Origin: Ferrimonas sp048263965
Lineage (GTDB): Bacteria; Pseudomonadota; Gammaproteobacteria; Enterobacterales; Shewanellaceae
Direction: 5' to 3'
NCBI RefSeq assembly: GCF_048263965.1
Contig: NZ_JBLXDO010000002.1
Location: forward strand, 1-64,000
Length of the DNA stretch: 64,000 nt
Below are positions 8,248 through 16,047 of the stretch, piece by piece (positions within the stretch are counted from its first letter, which is position 1; each line of letters opens with the position of its first letter). The notes below the pieces were generated by a model. The model was not told where the DNA came from and did no database searches. It saw nothing but the letters and a program-made list of their open reading frames with translations. Both the position numbers and the translations under genes were made by a program.

Positions 8248-8756
8248 AGCATCTCTCCTTTGGTGAGCTGTTGGGCGGAGCGGGCGCGGCGGCAGTCGGG
8301 GCAGAGCGTGGCCAGGGTGCGGATGTCGCCATTGCTGCCGGCATAGGCCCGTCCCAGCAAGCTGGTGGTGGTCTGGGTGATCTTGCGGCCGCATTCACCA
8401 CAGGGCAGACGCGGGATCAGATCGTGCTCCACCATGGTGTATTTCTGTGACTGGTGGTGCGCCAGGTGCCAGTCTTCGGTCAGCCGAATCGCCCCGGGAA
8501 TGCAGTAGTGCTGGCACAGGCCGCAAAAGGTGCAGCTGTTGTGCCACACCGTGAAGGTGGTGCCTTCCTCGGTCTCCTCGAATCGGATGGCTCCGCCGGC
8601 ACAGACGTGCTCGCACATGCGACAGGCACTGCAGCTGTTGGCATCGAAACGGATGCGTCCACGCAGCCCCTTGGGGGTAAAGGTCTCGCCGAAGGGAAAG
8701 GGGTCGGTGGAGGGCCCCTTCTTGAGGTTCTGCCAAAGCAGTTTCAATATCTTCAT
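8244..8756 (-). CDS. cooX: CO-induced hydrogenase ferredoxin-like subunit CooX
   Basis: 170 residues. It has two CxxCxxCxxxC [4Fe-4S] motifs (CSACRMCEHVC near residue 42 and CTFCGLCQHYC near 75), as in NuoI/HycF. A C-terminal pair CGEC...CPDC looks like a rubredoxin/zinc-ribbon knuckle, also present in HycF-like proteins. It passes electrons from CooF to CooL at the cytoplasmic face of the membrane. ATG 8756 overlaps the cooL stop by one base. Confidence 0.95.
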   Translation of the reverse strand: MKILKLLWQNLKKGPSTDPFPFGETFTPKGLRGRIRFDANSCSACRMCEHVCAGGAIRFEETEEGTTFTVWHNSCTFCGLCQHYCIPGAIRLTEDWHLAHHQSQKYTMVEHDLIPRLPCGECGRKITQTTTSLLGRAYAGSNGDIRTLATLCPDCRRARSAQQLTKGEML

Positions 8757-9193
8757 CAGGCCTCCTGCAGTCGTTGCTTCCAGATCTCGATGGCCTGGGC
8801 CACCCCTTCGAGGATCGCCTGGGGCCGGGGGGGACAGCCGGGGATGTTCACATCCACATCGAAATAGCGGTCGATGGGACCTTCAATGGCGTAGCTGTCA
8901 CGAAACACTCCGCCGCTGATGGGGCAAATCCCCACCGCCACCGTCACCTTGGGCTCGGGGATCTCCTGGTACACCCGCAGCACCTTCTCCTTCACCCGGG
9001 TGGTGAGCGGACCGGTGATCAACACGATGTCCGCGTGCTTGGGACTGCCGCAGTACTGGCAGCCGAGGCGCTCCACATCGAACCTGGGGATGCAAGCAGT
9101 GGTGGCCAGTTCCACATCACAGCCGTTGCAGGAACCGGCATTGATCCGATAGAGCCAGGGCGACCGGGCCGCCACGTTGGAAAACAGAGCCAT
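8756..9193 (-). CDS. cooL: CO-induced hydrogenase small subunit CooL (NuoB-like)
   Basis: 145 residues from ATG 9193 (MALFSNVAARSPW). The proximal [4Fe-4S] cysteines are visible in GSCNGCDVE, AVGICPISGG and IPGCPPRP, the NuoB/HycG pattern. It lacks the long C-terminal domain of periplasmic hydrogenases, as expected for group 4. The open frame runs upstream to 9349 inside cooK, but that part is an out-of-frame shadow. The start is 2 bp after the cooK stop, with AAGGGGG as ribosome site. Confidence 0.95.
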   Translation of the reverse strand: MALFSNVAARSPWLYRINAGSCNGCDVELATTACIPRFDVERLGCQYCGSPKHADIVLITGPLTTRVKEKVLRVYQEIPEPKVTVAVGICPISGGVFRDSYAIEGPIDRYFDVDVNIPGCPPRPQAILEGVAQAIEIWKQRLQEA

Positions 9194-9195
9194 GT

Positions 9196-10164
9196 TTACC
9201 CCCTTAAAGAACCGAGCAGCACCAGAGCCAGGCTCAGCACACCGAGCAGCTCGGGCCACTTGAAATAGAACAGAAACGCCTGGTCGATGCGCATCCGCCC
9301 CACCGAAGCCCGAAGCAGGGTCTTGGCCAGCAGAAACAGCACCAGGCACTTGAACAAATGGACCGCCAGAGCGGCGAGACCGGTCAGGGCCCCGGGCCAG
9401 AACAGCACCACAGCCAGGCTGAACACCACCACGGTCTTGAGGGTGGACATCAGCTTGAACATCGCCAGTGCCGGTCCGGAATACTCCAGCAGCGGCCCCT
9501 CCAGCAGTTCAGACTCCGCCTCGGGCACGTCGAAGGGTGGCACCCCGAGGTTGGCCGGGATGACACTGAGAAACGCCAGCACCGCCGGCCACAGCCAGGG
9601 GGTGGCCACCAGGTTGCCATTGGCCTGCTGCCAGGCGACGATCTCAGTAAGACTGAGGCAGATGAATCCGCCCTGGGCGACCCCGACGTGGATGGCTACA
9701 CTGAGCAGCACCAGCAGCAGCGGCCCCTCGTACGCCAGCATCATGCTCATCTCCCGGGAGAAGCCGATGGCACCGAAGGTGGAACCGGACACCGAACCAC
9801 TGAGCATGATCACCACCGCCGGTACCGCCAGCAGGTAGAGCAGCACCAGCATGTCCCCCAACTGTGCCGGAGGCTGATACCAGCCGGGCACAGGCACCAG
9901 GGCCAGGGCCACCGCCATGGCACAGACCCCGGCGGCAGGCAGATAGAGGAACAGCGCCGCAAAGCTGCCCTGGGGCACCATGGAGTGCTTGCGCATCAGC
10001 TTGGCCACGTCATAAAAGGGCTGCAGCAGCGGCGGCCCTACCCGCCGCTGCAGACGGGCGAGAAGGATGCGGTCCGCGCCCTTGGCCAGCAGTCCGATAA
10101 CCAGGCCGGCGGTCGCCACCACCATCACCCAGATGGGGATCAGCAGGAACTCAAATTGATTCAT
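9196..10164 (-). CDS. cooK: CO-induced hydrogenase membrane subunit CooK (NuoH-like)
   Basis: 322 residues, about eight membrane helices. Complex I NuoH/HycD signatures include RLQRRVGPPLLQPFYDVAKLM and PPFDVPEAESELLEG, the loop that contacts the hydrophilic arm. R. rubrum CooK is about 323 residues. It anchors the hydrogenase and forms part of the proton channel. The ATG overlaps the cooM stop by four bases (ATGA), so the two are translationally coupled. Confidence 0.95.
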   Translation of the reverse strand: MNQFEFLLIPIWVMVVATAGLVIGLLAKGADRILLARLQRRVGPPLLQPFYDVAKLMRKHSMVPQGSFAALFLYLPAAGVCAMAVALALVPVPGWYQPPAQLGDMLVLLYLLAVPAVVIMLSGSVSGSTFGAIGFSREMSMMLAYEGPLLLVLLSVAIHVGVAQGGFICLSLTEIVAWQQANGNLVATPWLWPAVLAFLSVIPANLGVPPFDVPEAESELLEGPLLEYSGPALAMFKLMSTLKTVVVFSLAVVLFWPGALTGLAALAVHLFKCLVLFLLAKTLLRASVGRMRIDQAFLFYFKWPELLGVLSLALVLLGSLRG

Positions 10165-13100
10165 GATTCTCTCCGTTTAAAGGGGCCGGCCAGAACGCGC
10201 AGCAGCGCCTTCGGGGACTCGTAGAGGGCAGCGGCGCCCATGTGGCTGTCCGCATCGCTCAGGTCATCGACGCCACAGGCGTGAAGGTGAATCGCCACTC
10301 TCTGGGGGGCGCTGAGGCGATAGAACCCCCAGCAGGCCAGGGCCGGCAACAGCAGAGTCAGGGTCAGCAACCAGGAGGACCACCCTCCGGGCAAAGGCCC
10401 CAACAGGCTCACCTCGGGGGCGGTCATTCCCAGGGAGGTGACGATGGCGGCGATGGGCACCAGAGCCAGACCGGGGAAGAGTCCCAGCCCCAGACAGGCA
10501 ACGGCGGTCAGCACCATGGGCCAGGCCATGGAGGTCGGGGCCTCTTTCAGATGCGCCAGATCGGGTGAAGGCCGGCCCAGGAAGGCTACGTGAGCAAACT
10601 TGAGCACCGCCGCCAGGGTAAACAGGCTGGACATCAGGGTGGCCAGGGCGAACAGGTAGTGACCGGATTGCAGGCTGGCCTGATAGATAAGCCACTTGGA
10701 AGCAAACCCATTGAGCGGCGGTATCCCCGCCAGGGAGAGGCCGGCAAACAGAAACAGACCGAAGGTCAGCGGCATCTGTCGTCCCAGCCCGCCCAGATCA
10801 TCCAGGCTGTGCAGGTGCGCCTGGGCCAGAATCACCCCGGCGCCCATGAACAGCAGGTTCTTCAGCAGCATGTGATTCACAAAGTGCAGCAAGCCGGCGC
10901 TGACGCCCAGGGGGGTCAACAGGGCCAGGCCCAGCAGCACATAGGCCAGCTGGCTGACGGTGCTGTAGATCAGCAGCCGCTTGATGCCGGTCTGGATCAT
11001 CGCCATCGCCCCGGCCCCCAGCAGGGTCACCGCCGCCACCAGGGCCACCAGGAAGGCGGGCCAGGGCAAACCCTGAACCTCGCCGAAGCGGGCCGCCAGA
11101 GTGGTGATGCCGATGGCAGCGAAGAATTTCAGCACCCCAAAGGGACCGCTCTTCAGCAGCACCGCCGAGATGTAACCACTGACCGGCGTCGGCGCCGTGG
11201 GTGGGTGCATCTGCACATCGATGCGCAGCGGCAGCTGGGCGGCCTTCATCAGCAGCCCCGCCAGCACCAGCACCAGGGCGGATGCGCTCCAGACAACCGG
11301 CATCGCCTCCAGCCTCTGGCCCAGGCCCTCGAGCGCCAACTCACCGGAGGGCGCGGCCAGCATCACTGTCCCCAGGAACAGGCAGCTGGCCCCGGCCAGG
11401 TTGAACATCAGGTACTTGAACCCCTCGTCCAGGGCATCGTTACTCTCCTCATGAACGATGGCGAAGTACAGGGCCCAGCTGCTCATCACCTCCCAGAACA
11501 GGAAGAAGTTGAACAGGTCGCGACTGGCGCAGATCCCCAGCAGGCCGCCGATCATCAGCAGGAAGAACATCAGGAACCTGGGCAGGCTGTGGCCATGGCC
11601 CATGTAGCCCTTTGAGTAGGCCAGGCTCAGCAGTCCCACGGCGGCGATCAGCAGGGCAAACCACCAGGAGAGCAGATCAAACTGCTGGGACTGCTGCAAC
11701 ACCAGCACCAGAGACAGCGTCATCACCATCAGGGCAGAGGGCACCGCCAGGGCGGGCACCCGCTTGCCCAGCAGATACACAACCGGGGCGCCGATGCAGG
11801 CCACCAAGGCCGCCCAGGGCCAGTCCAGTGCCAGGGAGGGAAGCACGCCACCCTGGGGCGAGAGCTGCGCCACCACCGGCTGAATCAGGCCAAGCACCGC
11901 GTCAGGGAACAGCCCCGTCGCCAGTACCAGAGCCGCCAGCAGCAGTTGCGGCAACAGCATCCCCAGAGGGGCTTCCGTCGCCTGCCCCTGACCTGGGGTG
12001 AAGAACAGCACCCGGAAGATGCGCAAGTAGTAGACGGCGCCTATCAGGCTGCCCAGCAGAATCACCACCGGCAGCACCAGATTGCCCTGGTCGACGGCGG
12101 CAAAGATCATCAGGTACTTAGAGAAGAAGCCGCTGAATGGCGGAAGCCCCATGATCGCCAGCAAACCGGTGGCCAGACAGACGCCGGTGATGGGCATCCG
12201 TCGTCCGGCCCCGGCCAGCTCGGTCAGGGTCTTACTGCCGTAGCGGTAGATGATGGAGCCGGCACAGAGGAACAGCAGGCTCTTGAAGATGGCGTGATTC
12301 ACCAGATGGGCCAGGCCTCCGGCCAGGGCCAGGTAACTGGCCAGCCCCAGTACCGCGGTGATCTCCCCCACCTGGGCCAGGGTGGAGAACGCCAGCATCC
12401 GCTTCAGATCCGGTTCGCGCAGGGCCGCCAGCTCGCCATAGATCAGGGTCACCGACCCCAGCAGGGTGATCACCAGCGGAATGGAGAGGGCCCCCTCCCC
12501 CGCCAGCCGCGATAGGGCGGCGGACCCGAACACCAGAAACAGCAGCTTCAGGATGCCGTACAGGCCCACCTTGGTGAGGATGGCTGACATGGGTGCGGAG
12601 ATGGAGGAGGGCGCCACAGGGTGGGCATCCGGCAGCCAGCCATGGGCGGGCCACAGCCCCGCCTTGACCCCAAGTCCTACCAGGAAGCAGGCGAGGATCA
12701 CCAGGGCGTCTCCGGTGGGCAGCTGGCCGGCCGCCGCAGCCAGCTGGGCAAATTCGAAACTGCCCAGGTTGGCGTGCAACAGCAGGATGCCGAAATGCAT
12801 GATGTAGGCGCCGCCGGCGCACATCAGAAAGTACTTACGTCCCGCCTGCAGGGCCTTGGGAGTGCGCGGGTGGATCACCAGCAGATAGGAGGTCCAGGTC
12901 ATCAGCTCCCAAAACAGGTAGAAGTTACCCAGATCCGTTGCGGTGACCACCCCCAGCAGGGAACCGAGCATCAGCAGCAGGAAGAAGTAGTAGAGGTTGG
13001 CCCTGGGGTCTTTGCGCATATAGGGGCCGGAGTAGACGCAGACCACCAGCATCACCAGGGCGATGATCACGGCGAACAGCCAGGAGAGGCCATCGGCCAT

Positions 13101-13910
13101 GGGCAGCTGCCAGGCCATCACCAGGGTGAAGGCGGCCACCGCCTGCACCATCAGATCCCGCAATCTGGGGCTGAAGTGCCCCAGCAGGAACACCCCGAAG
13201 CCACTCAGGTAGGGCAGCAACACCAGGGCCTGCCAGGGGGACTCGAACCTGGGCATGCCGTGCCCCTCAGTCAGGCCATTGAGGGCACCGACCCAGTGCA
13301 GCAGCGGCTCTGGGTCCAGACTGAGCAGCACAGTACTCAGGGCCGCGAGCAGCATCAGCAGCAGGCTGGCCGCCCCCTGCCCCACCTCGCTCAGCACCGG
13401 GCGACTGGCCGGGGCACCGAAGCAGACTTTGTGGATCACCGTCACCGTGTAGATGGCCGCCAGAATCCCCGCCAGGGTGGCGGTCACCGCCATGGCCCAG
13501 TGGCCCTGATCTACGGCGACGTACAGGATGATGAACTTGCTGAAAGCCCCCTTGAAGGGGGAGAGCCCCATCACCGAGAACAGGCCAAAGCCGAACATCA
13601 GCCGGCTCAGTGGCATCTGGGGCGCCACCTCGGCCACCCGATCCAGGCGGTCGCTGCCGGCGGCCCGAATCAGCCGCCAGGCAGCCAGGATCACCAGCAG
13701 TCGCATCACCGCCTGCAGGGCCAGGTGGAACCAGGCGCCAGTCTGAGCCAGGGGCTCTCCCAGCCCCAGCCCCATGATCAGATAGCCGAGCTCGGCGGCG
13801 GTGGCGTAGAGCAGCAGCCTGCCAAGACTGGCTCGGTTGCGCAGGGCCCACAGCTCCCCGAGCAACAGCAGCCCGGCACCCAGCCAGGCCAGAATGGAAT
13901 ACTCTCCCAT
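10161..13910 (-). CDS. cooM: CO-induced hydrogenase giant antiporter subunit CooM
   Basis: 1249 residues, near R. rubrum CooM (about 1265). This fused proton-pumping subunit is homologous to NuoL/M/N and HyfB/D/F. I see three antiporter-like blocks: a short N-terminal one (about 1-235, with SPFKGAFSKFI), a full one (about 240-760: LFWELMTWTSYLLV, KAGLWPAHGWLPDAH, SGFFSKYLM) and another full one (about 770-1230: LFWEVMSSWALYF, MHPPTAPTPVSGYI, NGFASKWLIY). ATG 13910 was chosen because GAGG lies six bases before it; ATGs at 13916 and 13922 are also in frame. It is first in the cooMKLXUH-cooA unit, just behind a CooA-type promoter. Confidence 0.94.
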   Translation of the reverse strand: MGEYSILAWLGAGLLLLGELWALRNRASLGRLLLYATAAELGYLIMGLGLGEPLAQTGAWFHLALQAVMRLLVILAAWRLIRAAGSDRLDRVAEVAPQMPLSRLMFGFGLFSVMGLSPFKGAFSKFIILYVAVDQGHWAMAVTATLAGILAAIYTVTVIHKVCFGAPASRPVLSEVGQGAASLLLMLLAALSTVLLSLDPEPLLHWVGALNGLTEGHGMPRFESPWQALVLLPYLSGFGVFLLGHFSPRLRDLMVQAVAAFTLVMAWQLPMADGLSWLFAVIIALVMLVVCVYSGPYMRKDPRANLYYFFLLLMLGSLLGVVTATDLGNFYLFWELMTWTSYLLVIHPRTPKALQAGRKYFLMCAGGAYIMHFGILLLHANLGSFEFAQLAAAAGQLPTGDALVILACFLVGLGVKAGLWPAHGWLPDAHPVAPSSISAPMSAILTKVGLYGILKLLFLVFGSAALSRLAGEGALSIPLVITLLGSVTLIYGELAALREPDLKRMLAFSTLAQVGEITAVLGLASYLALAGGLAHLVNHAIFKSLLFLCAGSIIYRYGSKTLTELAGAGRRMPITGVCLATGLLAIMGLPPFSGFFSKYLMIFAAVDQGNLVLPVVILLGSLIGAVYYLRIFRVLFFTPGQGQATEAPLGMLLPQLLLAALVLATGLFPDAVLGLIQPVVAQLSPQGGVLPSLALDWPWAALVACIGAPVVYLLGKRVPALAVPSALMVMTLSLVLVLQQSQQFDLLSWWFALLIAAVGLLSLAYSKGYMGHGHSLPRFLMFFLLMIGGLLGICASRDLFNFFLFWEVMSSWALYFAIVHEESNDALDEGFKYLMFNLAGASCLFLGTVMLAAPSGELALEGLGQRLEAMPVVWSASALVLVLAGLLMKAAQLPLRIDVQMHPPTAPTPVSGYISAVLLKSGPFGVLKFFAAIGITTLAARFGEVQGLPWPAFLVALVAAVTLLGAGAMAMIQTGIKRLLIYSTVSQLAYVLLGLALLTPLGVSAGLLHFVNHMLLKNLLFMGAGVILAQAHLHSLDDLGGLGRQMPLTFGLFLFAGLSLAGIPPLNGFASKWLIYQASLQSGHYLFALATLMSSLFTLAAVLKFAHVAFLGRPSPDLAHLKEAPTSMAWPMVLTAVACLGLGLFPGLALVPIAAIVTSLGMTAPEVSLLGPLPGGWSSWLLTLTLLLPALACWGFYRLSAPQRVAIHLHACGVDDLSDADSHMGAAALYESPKALLRVLAGPFKRRES

Positions 13911-13943
13911 GGTCATCCTCATCTTGTTGTCGTTGTCAGGCCC

Positions 13944-13987
13944 ACTCTAGGCCTGAGCGGTCCCCCCATCTGTCAGCGGGCTGACAG
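13944..13987 (-). promoter_or_regulatory. CooA-dependent promoter of cooMKLXUH-cooA
   Basis: The operator CTGTCAGCGGGCTGACAG (13970-13987) is TGTCA-N6-TGACA, a perfect palindrome in the outer arms that fits the R. rubrum CooA consensus. On the minus strand a -10-like TAGAGT (13949-13944) is centred exactly 32 bp downstream. This is the spacing of a class II activator site at -41.5. The predicted transcript starts near 13937. Confidence 0.8.
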
Positions 13988-14034
13988 GGGGCGACCCCAA
14001 TTCAGAAAACGTTGCGCCCATCACCCCTTGGGTG

Positions 14035-14060
14035 AAAAAAAGGGGCGCCTCTGCGCCCCC
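14035..14060 (-). terminator. Terminator after hypB
   Basis: GGGGCGC (14042-14048) and GCGCCCC (14053-14059) form a stem with a CTCT loop. Seven Us follow on the minus strand (complement of 14035-14041). It separates the hypA-to-hypB unit from the cooM promoter. Confidence 0.88.
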
Positions 14061-14062
14061 AT

Positions 14063-14797
14063 TCAGGGTGTCAGTCGCTGCTGCAGCCAACTGAGCCAGG
14101 TGGTCATCCCCTCGCCGCTCTTGGCGGAGATGGGCAGGGTCCGGCCCTCCAGCCCCAGGGTCTTCAGGTAGTGCTCGGCCCCCTGAAGGCTGAAGTCATC
14201 AAAATGGGCCAGCAGGTCCAGCTTGGTGATCAGCACCAGGTCCGCCGCCCGGAACATCACCGGATACTTGGCCGGTTTGTCCTCCCCTTCGGTGACCGAC
14301 AGCAGCACCAGGTTGAGGTGCTGCCCCAGATCAAACCCGGCCGGGCACACCAGGTTGCCGACGTTTTCGATGAACAGCAGGTCCAACTCCTCCAGGGGCA
14401 GGCGGTGCAGGGCGTCGTGCACCATGTGGGCGTCAAGATGACAGGCCATCCCGGTGGTGATCTGCACCACGGGCACCCCCTTGGCGGCGATGCGCTGGGC
14501 ATCGTTCTCCGTTTCCAGGTCCCCCTCAATCACCCCGGCGCGAATCCCCAGCGCCTTTAGCTGCTCCAGGCTCTCCTCCAACAGCCGGGTCTTGCCGCTG
14601 CCCGGAGAGGACATCAGGTTGATGGCCAGGATGTTGTGGCGCTGCAGGTGCTCCCGGTTGTGCGCCGCCTGGTGGTCGTTCTCGTCCAACAGGCCGGTGA
14701 GAAGCTGCACCGCATCACCGGGCCGGTGCAGATGGCCTCCGGGTTCCACCAGGTGTTGATTTCCCGGTGTCAGGTTACAGCCGCAGTTGTTGCACAT
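14063..14797 (-). CDS. hypB: Hydrogenase nickel-insertion GTPase HypB
   Basis: 244 residues. It starts MCNNCGCN, the N-terminal CxxCGC high-affinity nickel site seen in E. coli HypB. The P-loop is SSPGSGKTRLL (near residue 63) and the G-domain metal-site region has EGDLETENDAQR and TGMACHLDAHMVH. It delivers Ni to the CooH precursor together with HypA. It lies 10 bp after cooJ and ends at a terminator. The hypA and hypB genes bracket the CODH genes; hypCDEF are absent from this window and must be elsewhere if the hydrogenase is matured. Confidence 0.96.
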   Translation of the reverse strand: MCNNCGCNLTPGNQHLVEPGGHLHRPGDAVQLLTGLLDENDHQAAHNREHLQRHNILAINLMSSPGSGKTRLLEESLEQLKALGIRAGVIEGDLETENDAQRIAAKGVPVVQITTGMACHLDAHMVHDALHRLPLEELDLLFIENVGNLVCPAGFDLGQHLNLVLLSVTEGEDKPAKYPVMFRAADLVLITKLDLLAHFDDFSLQGAEHYLKTLGLEGRTLPISAKSGEGMTTWLSWLQQRLTP

Positions 14798-14807
14798 GGC
14801 CGCCTCC

Positions 14808-15041
14808 TCAATCTTGGTCAGTGTGTTGAGGCACCCGCGCCAGGGTGCGGTTCAGGGCTTCGCCGGTACCACGCATCTGCTCCACCACCTCCAGCAGAGA
14901 GTCCGCCAGCTCGGCCAGCTCAAGACGAATCAGCTGCTCGCGCCAGCGCTCCATCTCACTGATGTGGGCCTGGTTGTGCTCCTCCCAGTGGGGCAACAGG
15001 GTGCGGATACGCTGGATCAGTTGTTGCTGCTGCGGGTTCAA
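14808..15041 (-). CDS. cooJ: CooJ-like nickel-binding CODH accessory protein, without His-rich tail
   Basis: 77 residues, highly charged and helical. It contains HWEEHNQAH (residues 18-26), an exact HW-x2-H-x3-H match to the conserved N-terminal nickel site reported for CooJ of R. rubrum (recalled from the literature). R. rubrum CooJ is about 115 residues and ends in a histidine-rich tail; this protein ends ARVPQHTDQD and has no such tail. ATG 15041 overlaps the cooT stop by four bases. Its position between cooT and hypB, as in the cooCTJ order, supports a role in supplying Ni to CooS. Confidence 0.8.
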   Translation of the reverse strand: MNPQQQQLIQRIRTLLPHWEEHNQAHISEMERWREQLIRLELAELADSLLEVVEQMRGTGEALNRTLARVPQHTDQD

Positions 15042-15235
15042 GGGGCCTCCACCGGCTCTAAGTGAATCTGACCCTGCATCATGTCCAGCAGGGTGATGCG
15101 GTAGCCCGCCAGTGTCCTGGGGGCGTCAAACAGGGTCTCCAGGCTGAGGCCGGGGGGAATCACCTCCACCCGGCTTACCTGGGAGACCTCCTCCCAGCCA
15201 TGGGCGTGTTTGATTCGGGCGGTAAAGTTACACAT
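15038..15235 (-). CDS. cooT: CooT-type nickel-binding CODH accessory protein
   Basis: 65 residues, same size as R. rubrum CooT (66). It starts MCNF, giving Cys2, the nickel ligand of the CooT family. VSRVEVIPPGLSLETLFD and GQIHLEPVE match the small beta-barrel fold in general layout. It overlaps the cooC end by eight bases and cooJ by four. The operon position makes the call convincing despite low sequence complexity. Confidence 0.85.
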   Translation of the reverse strand: MCNFTARIKHAHGWEEVSQVSRVEVIPPGLSLETLFDAPRTLAGYRITLLDMMQGQIHLEPVEAP

Positions 15236-16004
15236 GGGTCAACTCCTGTTGCAGTTGAGATTGGATGGCGGCGGCCTGGGCCACAAAGGGACCCTGACAA
15301 TCGAAGGGGGCCAATCCCTGGCGGTCGGCGGCGCGCAGGGCTTCGCTCCAGCTGAGTTGTCCCAGCAATCGGCGATTGGGCCCCAGCCGCTGACGGATAA
15401 AGGCCAGGTCCTCCTCGCCCTGAACCTTGCCCGCCACGAAGGCCACCCGGGCAATGCCCAGATCCCTGGCCAGGGATTCCGCCTGTTCGGCGGTCTGCAG
15501 GCTGCGCTGTCCCGGCTCCACCACCACCAGCAGCATGTCCACCGCCTCGGCGGTGCCTCGCCCCAGATGCTCGATGCCCGCCTCCATGTCCATCACCACC
15601 CACTCGTTCCCCTTAACCAGCAGCTGCCGCATCAAAGCGCGCAACAGGGTATGTTCCGGGCAGACGCAGCCGCCACCGGCCTGCTCGACACTGCCCATCT
15701 TCAGCAGCTTCACTCCCTGATGATCCAGGGCGAAGCGTTCCGGCAGATCCGCCACCGACGGATTGAGCTTGAACAAGCCGCTGCCGTTGGCACCGGTTCG
15801 CTCCTTGGCCAGGGATTTCATCTGGGAAAAAGGGGTCAGCCCGGCCGCCTGCTCCGCCGGGATGCCGATGGCCCCGGCCAGGTTGGCATCCGGGTCGGCG
15901 TCCACCGCCAACACCTTGAATCCCTGCTTGGCCAGGCCTCTGGCCAGCAGTCCCGCCAGGGTGGTTTTCCCCACCCCGCCTTTGCCCGTTATGGCAATCT
16001 TCAT
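15228..16004 (-). CDS. cooC: CODH nickel-insertion ATPase CooC
   Basis: 258 residues, MinD/NifH-type SIMIBI ATPase. The deviant Walker A is GKGGVGKTTLAG (residues 7-18), followed by VDADPDANLAG (switch I). The CxC metal-binding motif is CVCPEHTLLRAL near residue 112, and MDMEAGIEHLGRGT is Walker B/switch II. It uses ATP to load Ni into the C-cluster of CooS. ATG 16004 has AAGGAGAG upstream. A strong 9-bp hairpin (16019-16038) separates it from cooS. Confidence 0.96.
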   Translation of the reverse strand: MKIAITGKGGVGKTTLAGLLARGLAKQGFKVLAVDADPDANLAGAIGIPAEQAAGLTPFSQMKSLAKERTGANGSGLFKLNPSVADLPERFALDHQGVKLLKMGSVEQAGGGCVCPEHTLLRALMRQLLVKGNEWVVMDMEAGIEHLGRGTAEAVDMLLVVVEPGQRSLQTAEQAESLARDLGIARVAFVAGKVQGEEDLAFIRQRLGPNRRLLGQLSWSEALRAADRQGLAPFDCQGPFVAQAAAIQSQLQQELTHV

Positions 16005-16018
16005 CGCTTCTCTCCTTA

Positions 16019-16038
16019 GGGGGAGGCACGCCTCCCCC
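16019..16038 (-). other. Strong intercistronic hairpin between cooS and cooC
   Basis: GGGGGAGGC and GCCTCCCCC are perfect complements separated by AC (a practical stem of eight pairs and a four-base loop). No U-run follows; the next element is the cooC ribosome site. It is probably an mRNA-stabilising or processing stem that lowers cooC relative to cooS. Confidence 0.6.
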
Positions 16039-16047
16039 TATCTCGGA

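Noticed and set aside
9194..9349. N-terminal extension of the cooL frame
   Set aside because: Overlaps the end of cooK in another frame; MALFSNVA has the ribosome site and family length.
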